From assembly GCA_020284085.1 (NCBI GenBank), contig JACEVL010000206.1, forward strand, positions 857,001-921,000: a stretch of 64,000 nucleotides of DNA, written 5' to 3'. Both the position numbers and the translations under genes were made by a program. How positions within the stretch are numbered: the first letter of the stretch is position 1; each line of letters begins with the position of its first letter. Of the stretch, positions 60,398-64,000 are shown piece after piece. The notes below the pieces were generated by a model. It did not search any database and had not been told where the DNA came from. It saw nothing but the letters and a program-made list of their open reading frames with translations. The DNA comes from Aporrectodea caliginosa. Lineage: Eukaryota; Annelida; Clitellata; Crassiclitellata; Lumbricidae.

Positions 60398-63300
60398 TAT
60401 AATAATAATAACGGTAATTACTATGATGACGACGAGGATGATGATGATGACGACTACGGTGATGATGATTTGTTGTAACCTCATGTTGTCGTTATAATGG
60501 ACGTCTCAAACTTTCTTAAGCTGCGGACCATTTATTGCTTTACCGGTGTTTTCAACATCGGCTTACAATACATAATTATATAAGATATTACGTTGAAATT
60601 TAGATTTTCAGAAGGAATGACAGAATTACATTAGCAAGAGGTTATACACAGGAATCTTCGACAAGAAAGACTAAAAGTTGGATCCTCAGTTTAACGGCAG
60701 CTTATGACAACATAGGCCGCCGACAAAAATTATTTTTGGCATATTACAGTTCTACAATTCGTTGACTAGCGTTTGAACGAAAGCTTGACTAAAAGTTGGA
60801 TGGATCCACAGTTTAACGGCAGCTTATGACAACTTAGGCCGTTGCCGCCGACAAAGATTTTTTTGGCATATTACAGCTCTTAAAGCTCTGACTAAAAGTT
60901 TCACATGAAGAACTCTTATATAGTTTGAGTAGAACTGATATACGAGGTGTGTCACTTGCAGGTTCGAAGTCAACACACAACCATCCGACCCATCACATTC
61001 ACAGCGACCAAGAAGACTGGCAATTTGTTGAAAGCGTAAGCTTACGATTACTCTTAATTATCGATGTGTAATCGATTCACTGATTTCTTAATTAATGCAT
61101 TGTTTGAAGGATTGAGTTAAGTCTGTATGTAAGTAAGTGTACTCTTCCTTCCACCAATTGCTAATCGACTGACTCAATGACTGATTGATTGATTGATTGA
61201 CAACTCACTTGCATAGTAAATAAGTAAGTAAATCGATTTTAATTTCAATATCTGCAATGTGTATAATTTATTGGCACTAACAAAAGCAATTAGTCCATCA
61301 AACATAGGGTCATAATTTTGAACCATTTCTTACAACGAATTCAGAATTTCGCACAGCATATTCTACCAGTAATCTAAGAGATGACTGGAAATCAAATTGT
61401 TATTGTTAATGATGTGAAGAAATGAAACTTAGATGAACGCTAAGAAGAACGCAGAGAAGAACGCGAAGATGAAGAACAATAAGGAGAAGGAGGAGGAGAA
61501 GGAAAAAGAGAAAGAGAAGAAGGAGAAGGAGAAGGAGAAGGAGAAAGAACAATAAAAAAAACAAGAAGAAGCAGAAAAGGAGTTACTTAGACACCTCTTT
61601 TAAGCCTTGCTTATACCATATAAGTAAATAGTGCATTTATGAGCTGTAATATGCCAAAAACTAATCTTTGTCGGCGGCAACGGCCTATGTTGTCATAAGC
61701 TGCCGTTAAACTGTGGATCCAATCCAGTAAGACTAGTGATAAATTGATTGGTCTCAATAGATGAGTTTAGATCAACGTAAACTGCCATGACAGTCGCAAG
61801 ATGTCGCTAAATACCGCGATGCTCTTTTTAGACAACTTTAAGACAGTGTGCTCCTATCCTATATAACTAAGCATGAGCGGTGTGGTATAAATTCGTCTCT
61901 TTTATATACCTATGAACGCAGGTAAGGTAAGCTTAAACGGCTCACGCAACCACAAAATGTCGTTAAATACTGCGATACTCTTCTTAGACACCTTGAAAAC
62001 GGTGTTCATCGATTATATATAATTGAGCATAAGCGGTTGGCGTATCAACTAGTTTTTTCTTTCGTCTCAAAGCATGCGAGATAGGGCATTGCCTTCTAAA
62101 ATAATTATCTAGAAGGCAATGGATAAGGTAATAATATAAGTTCAGAGTGAACGGATCTGCCAGCCACAAGATGTCGTTAAACAATGAAAATTGGGCCCTT
62201 TAAGCGTGATACGCGCCTATATGTGTGAGGTGTTAGCGATTTTATTTTCTTAGCCTCGGCATATGAGGGTGGATGCATAGTCCCTCTCGCGCAGAAGACC
62301 TGCGACCTGCTGAAATAGTGTAGCTGGAACCGCCATTGTAGGAATGCCAATTTTTGATTGCTATAGATGCTGAACAATATAATCGTCATGGTTGACCGGT
62401 GTAAGAGAATCCTTGAATCGTTGGAGGAGAGAAACCGACGTTACCGTGACGAGACGGCTGCTGCTCTGCTCCGCACACATCCAAAGCTCAACGATCCGGA
62501 TAATTATCGGAGATGTCCTGTCAACGGATCCAATCCGGTTTTTGGAGGACACAGCAGCGATGACCAACTGTCCCTGGTCCACCGAAGAACAGGTTCTGGA
62601 TTAATTCATTTTCAACCTATTCTCATAATAATTAGTTTTATTACTCCTTTTTGTATTAATTATTATTAATTGTTATTATTTGCTTTCGCTCTTGCTATAG
62701 TGTTTGATTTATTGTCCACCTATTCAAGTATTAGTTTTTATTAGTATTGTCAGTATTAACATTATTAATAGTCATCAATTATTTTTGTTATTTGCACTGT
62801 TTAACTGTAATCTGTTATCGACCTATTCACGCATTAGTTTCATTTCTACTGATAGTTTAATTATACTTTATTATTATGAATTGTTGTGAATTGTTTTTGT
62901 TAATAGTGTCTAATTTCCTATCAACTTATGTGCATATTAGTTTTATCACTCCTGTGAATCTTAATAATATTAATTGTTTTCAATTGTTTTTGCTATTGCT
63001 GGTGTTTAATTTCTAATGAACCTATTCACGTATTAGTTTGATGACTATTGTTAGTATTAATATAATTAATTGCTATCAATTTAACTCCGCCACTGATCGT
63101 ACTCTGTCGGTGCCAGTCCCAAGCCTGGATGAAGGAGGAGGGAGACGCTAATGATCTTTTTGCTATCACACAGTGTCGTTAAACTGAAACTACTACTACT
63201 GCTATCAATTGGTTATGCATTCGCAACGGTTGGAGACATTTCCTTATCATTCAGTGCTTGTTTCTAGAGGAAGCGATTCATGAGGTTCGGATGCAGGCGG

Positions 63301-63458
63301 TTCTGGAGTTGCAGCAGGCGGTTGCAGCAGCAGAGGTCAAAGCCAGCCACATAGTGGCAGCTGAAAGGGCGAAGATGGAGCTGGCGATACTCGAGGCAAG
63401 AAAACAGGCGCAGGAGGAAATACTGGCCGTACTAGGACATCAGGAGAAATCCAGTGAA
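55868..63458 (+). CDS. CBFA2T: CBFA2T/RUNX1T1 (ETO/MTG, nervy) family corepressor, partial, eight exons
   Basis: Exons: 55868-55996, 57697-57929, 58544-58633, 59165-59340, 59968-60209, 60962-61035, 62367-62592, 63268-63458. All borders are AG/GT and phases agree at every junction (1, 0, 0, 2, 1, 0, 1), giving 1361 nt and about 453 residues. Seen: NHR1/TAFH at residues ~83-165, a conserved RTKENG linker at ~209, NHR2-like helix at ~315-345, coiled-coil NHR3 at ~390-450. Known of the family: nuclear scaffold proteins bridging DNA-bound factors (E proteins, RUNX fusion partners) to NCoR/SMRT, Sin3 and HDACs; NHR1 binds E-protein activation domains, NHR2 oligomerises, the C-terminal MYND finger binds corepressors. 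Missing here: the first coding exon (the leading AT completes a split codon) and the MYND exon, expected beyond 64000. Introns are 531-1700 bp and full of microsatellites and short retroposons. Family assignment is very secure; orthology within the family is not resolved. Confidence 0.95.
56040..56445. repeat. (TA)n and degenerate (ATGT)n in a CBFA2T intron
   Basis: A TA run at 56099-56125 and about 200 bp of ATGT at 56235-56440, ending at the LINE tail. Confidence 0.93.
56443..56750 (-). mobile_element. CR1/L2-like LINE 3' end with a later (TA)n
   Basis: TTGTATTTAAAGATTTATAT, AGCGCCTCTCTCAGAATAAC. On the minus strand the frame reads [18 protein letters not shown]. The (ATGT)n on its left abuts the tail. 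Confidence 0.85.
56870..57155. repeat. (ATT)n to (GTTATC)/(GTC)n microsatellite in intron
   Basis: ATT for about 90 bp, then GTTATT/GTTATC units. TTATAACGGGTGTCTAAGGA (M2-like) stands just before it at 56880. Confidence 0.95.
57697..57929 (+). CDS. CBFA2T: CBFA2T exon: Ser/Gln-rich linker and first half of NHR1/TAFH
   Basis: Acceptor TTTACCCGCAG, donor ATT|GTGAGT, 233 nt (phase 1 in, phase 0 out). The first 40 residues are Ser/Gln/Pro-rich. Then [10 protein letters not shown] and [20 protein letters not shown] appear, nearly identical to the TAFH (NHR1) helices 1-2 of human ETO family proteins. NHR1 is the module that contacts E-protein AD1 domains. Confidence 0.95.
57945..58275. repeat. Degenerate AAGTCA/TCTAAT repeats in intron
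   Basis: CAAGTCAAACCAAGTCAGCC units, then ATCTAATATAATCTAATTTA units, like the DNA after 63505. Confidence 0.7.
58286..58313. repeat. 28-bp perfect palindrome in intron
   Basis: ATCCTACCTGTGTT and its exact complement AACACAGGTAGGAT adjoin without a spacer. Confidence 0.95.
58330..58395 (-). mobile_element. CR1/L2-like 3' fragment in intron
   Basis: ACCGTATCGTATATGAG, TTTATAAAGCACCTCTTGCA, GGCTATTCAGA. Confidence 0.55.
58544..58633 (+). CDS. CBFA2T: CBFA2T exon: second half of NHR1/TAFH
   Basis: Acceptor TTGTTATTCTTAG, donor CTTAAG|GTCAGC, 90 nt, phase 0 on both sides. It contains [20 protein letters not shown] and ends VVPFLK, matching helices 3-4 of the TAFH fold at the same splice position as in the vertebrate genes as I know them. 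Confidence 0.95.
58680..59025. repeat. Interrupted (ATC)n microsatellite in intron
   Basis: ATC with CACC, CGTC and TTC interruptions over about 340 bp, occupying most of the 531-bp intron. Confidence 0.95.
59165..59340 (+). CDS. CBFA2T: CBFA2T exon: end of NHR1 and Pro/Ser linker
   Basis: Acceptor CTGTCTTTTTAG, donor CCAGACAG|GTAGAA, 176 nt, phase 0 in and 2 out. It starts [12 protein letters not shown] (the vertebrate counterpart is ANLPLLQREL), then a Ser/Pro/Tyr-rich stretch replaces the vertebrate LAKQNPAQYL segment. It ends [17 protein letters not shown], close to vertebrate DVNENGKRRTPDR. Confidence 0.93.
59550..59666 (-). repeat. Family A short retroposon with ~13-bp target duplication, in intron
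   Basis: GTTACTATTATTT at 59537-59549 and 59667-59679. The insert is nearly identical to that at 15087-15200, so both are of the same young subfamily. Confidence 0.92.
59968..60209 (+). CDS. CBFA2T: CBFA2T exon: RTKENG linker and acidic/basic helix
   Basis: Acceptor AATTATAATTCACAG, donor GGATACG|GTTCGT, 242 nt, phase 2 in and 1 out. It reads [19 protein letters not shown] (vertebrate RTKENGFD), with a KRP that could be part of a nuclear localisation signal, then a charged [16 protein letters not shown] stretch. The Pro/Ser-rich middle is less conserved. Confidence 0.92.
60290..60480. repeat. (CTA), (AAT) and (GAT) microsatellites in intron
   Basis: Short CTA tracts, AAT for about 65 bp, then GATGAC units. 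Confidence 0.93.
60680..60755 (-). repeat. Family B short retroposon, first of two, in intron
   Basis: GGATCCTCAGTTTAACGGC ... TTTGGCATATTACAG, with nine bases missing in the middle. GACTAAAAGTT lies just left of it (60669-60679). Confidence 0.85.
60798..60888 (-). repeat. Family B short retroposon with 12-bp target duplication, in intron
   Basis: TGACTAAAAGTT at 60786-60797 and 60889-60900. The 91-bp insert starts GGATGGATCCACAG, i.e. a (GGAT)2 tail when read from the other strand. Confidence 0.92.
60962..61035 (+). CDS. CBFA2T: CBFA2T short exon leading into NHR2
   Basis: Acceptor GTGTCACTTGCAG, donor GAAAGC|GTAAGC, 74 nt, phase 1 in and 0 out. It encodes a His-rich stretch, then [11 protein letters not shown], which occupies the place of vertebrate REWAEEWKHLDH just before the NHR2 helix. 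The exon is short, but its phase is exactly right for both neighbours, and the ED/W pattern supports it. Confidence 0.85.
61430..61560. repeat. Polypurine tract (GAAGAA/GGAGAA) in intron
   Basis: About 120 bp of nearly pure purine. Confidence 0.9.
61590..61725 (+). repeat. M2 module then family B copy, in intron
   Basis: TTAGACACCTCTTTTAAGCC at 61588, then family B 61640-61722 with the 3' tail ATCCAATCC. Confidence 0.85.
61785..62225 (+). repeat. Three successive M1-M2 units in intron
   Basis: AAGATGTCGCTAAATACCGC with TTAGACAACTTTAAGACAG (61798-61850); AAAATGTCGTTAAATACTGC with TTAGACACCTTGAAAACGG (61955-62003); AAGATGTCGTTAAACAATG with CCCTTTAAGCG (62167-62210). An imperfect hairpin ATTGCCTTCTA/TAGAAGGCAAT is at 62088-62120, and a SINE fragment (TTCTTAGCCTCGGCATATGA) at 62247. 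Confidence 0.75.
62367..62592 (+). CDS. CBFA2T: CBFA2T exon: NHR2 oligomerisation helix (divergent)
   Basis: Acceptor TTTTTGATTGCTATAG, donor GAAGAACAG|GTTCTG, 226 nt, phase 0 in and 1 out. [20 protein letters not shown] aligns with vertebrate [20 protein letters not shown], the tetramerising NHR2 helix; the hydrophobic spacing is kept but the second half ([16 protein letters not shown]) is clearly diverged. The remaining 40 residues are a low-similarity linker. The donor was chosen because it alone restores the codon GAG at the next junction. Confidence 0.88.
63082..63199 (+). repeat. Family A short retroposon with 11-bp target duplication, in intron
   Basis: TGCTATCAATT at 63071-63081 and 63200-63210. 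The 118-bp insert ends CGTTAAACTGAAAC and (TAC)n. It lies 68 bp upstream of the NHR3 exon. Confidence 0.92.
63268..63458 (+). CDS. CBFA2T: CBFA2T exon: NHR3 coiled coil
   Basis: Acceptor GTGCTTGTTTCTAG, donor AGTGAA|GTACTT, 191 nt, phase 1 in and 0 out. [19 protein letters not shown] and [19 protein letters not shown] match vertebrate NHR3 (EEAVNEVKRQAM..., ERAKMERTVAEAKRQA). It ends HQEKSSE, precisely where the vertebrate exon ends before the MYND finger (SCWNCG). No MYND exon is visible in the remaining 540 bases. Confidence 0.95.
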
Positions 63459-63504
63459 GTACTTATCCACAAGACAGTCTATTCACTAAATTCAGACATG
63501 GCTT

Positions 63505-63720
63505 TCGCTCTAATCTAATCCAATCTAACCCAATCTAATCCAATCTAATCCAATCTAATCTAATCAAATCTTACATAATCTAGGGTAATGTAATCTAATG
63601 TTTACTGAATGTTATCTTGTAATGCAATGTAATCTAAGATAATCCATTGTAAATATCATGTAATTGATGTTGACTTTATTGTTATCTTTTCTTTTCTTAT
63701 GTTGCCCTATCTTATCTCCT
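63505..63720. repeat. Degenerate TCTAATCCAA repeats
   Basis: About 12 units of ATCTAATCCA follow the last visible exon and decay into CTTATC-rich DNA. 63725-64000 holds no MYND exon or other feature that I can recognise. Confidence 0.85.
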
Positions 63721-64000
63721 CTTATCGAATCTAACCTTACCTAATTCAAACTGATGACTTCTATAGCGACGTTACGAGTGTGTTCAAGACATCAGTCGAT
63801 GGTCCGACATGGTCGCTTAGAGTCTCCATGAAGACTCGATCCAATGGAAAAACCATCGATATCCGATCAATACAATCCAATCCAATCTTTTCCAGTGGTT
63901 TCTCTAACACGAAGACAGTGTACTGTTACACTGTAGGTAAATTATAGTAGGCTACTTTGATTAGGAGAATATAACCTTTCTTTAATACATCGTGGTCCAG

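Noticed and set aside
62392..62604. Alternative frame ([11 protein letters not shown]) as continuation of CBFA2T
   Set aside because: It looked a little like the vertebrate GYVPEEIWKKAEE segment, but its phase would break the frame of the NHR3 exon; the frame that starts at 62367 fits both junctions.
63459..64000. MYND zinc-finger exon of CBFA2T
   Set aside because: No Cys-rich CWNC/CSGC coding segment is present on the + strand here; it must be farther downstream.

Overview
The window is nuclear DNA from an animal, almost certainly a marine-type invertebrate. The base is repeat-rich and intron-rich, with very long tri- and tetranucleotide arrays, tRNA-derived SINEs, 3' ends of RTE-like and CR1/L2-like LINEs, and hAT-, piggyBac- and Mutator-like DNA elements. 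The mixture of (GACA)n, (ACAT)n and (ATC)n arrays and the SINE types would fit a mollusc or another lophotrochozoan, but the sequence does not prove the phylum. No bacterial features are present: no operons, no CRISPR array, no rRNA.

The only protein-coding gene I can support lies at the right end (55868-63458, + strand). It is a member of the CBFA2T / RUNX1T1 (ETO/MTG, fly nervy) transcriptional corepressor family. Eight internal exons can be placed with GT-AG borders, and the reading phase is consistent at all seven junctions. They encode about 453 residues: a proline/serine-rich leader, the NHR1/TAFH domain, a linker, NHR2 and NHR3. The first coding exon (5') and the MYND zinc finger (NHR4, 3') are outside the window or were not recognised.

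Positions 1-55.8 kb hold no gene I can defend and are layered mobile DNA. Main items: a 28-bp minisatellite (7.7-8.5 kb); a 3.0-kb inverted-repeat transposon with a 9-bp target duplication that splits a SINE (8965-11974) and carries decayed coding remnants plus an RTE fragment; a fold-back element with a 9-bp duplication (14569-14838); a tandem segmental duplication (about 28718-32520) whose two copies provide empty sites for a piggyBac-like insertion and a short retroposon; a 91-bp perfect-ended hairpin (37831-37921); and a hAT element with an 8-bp duplication and arrays of TAATCGATTA (43489-44430).

The most interesting pattern is a superfamily of very short retroposon-like repeats, here called A (about 115 bp), B (about 88 bp) and C. 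They recur dozens of times in both orientations, and several copies have clear 10-13 bp target duplications. Their 3' parts share a stem-loop followed by CGTTAAAC. A companion module (TTAGACACCTTTAAAACG ... TATATAA) often lies next to them. Many microsatellites in the window start exactly at LINE or SINE 3' ends, so the arrays look like expanded retroposon tails.
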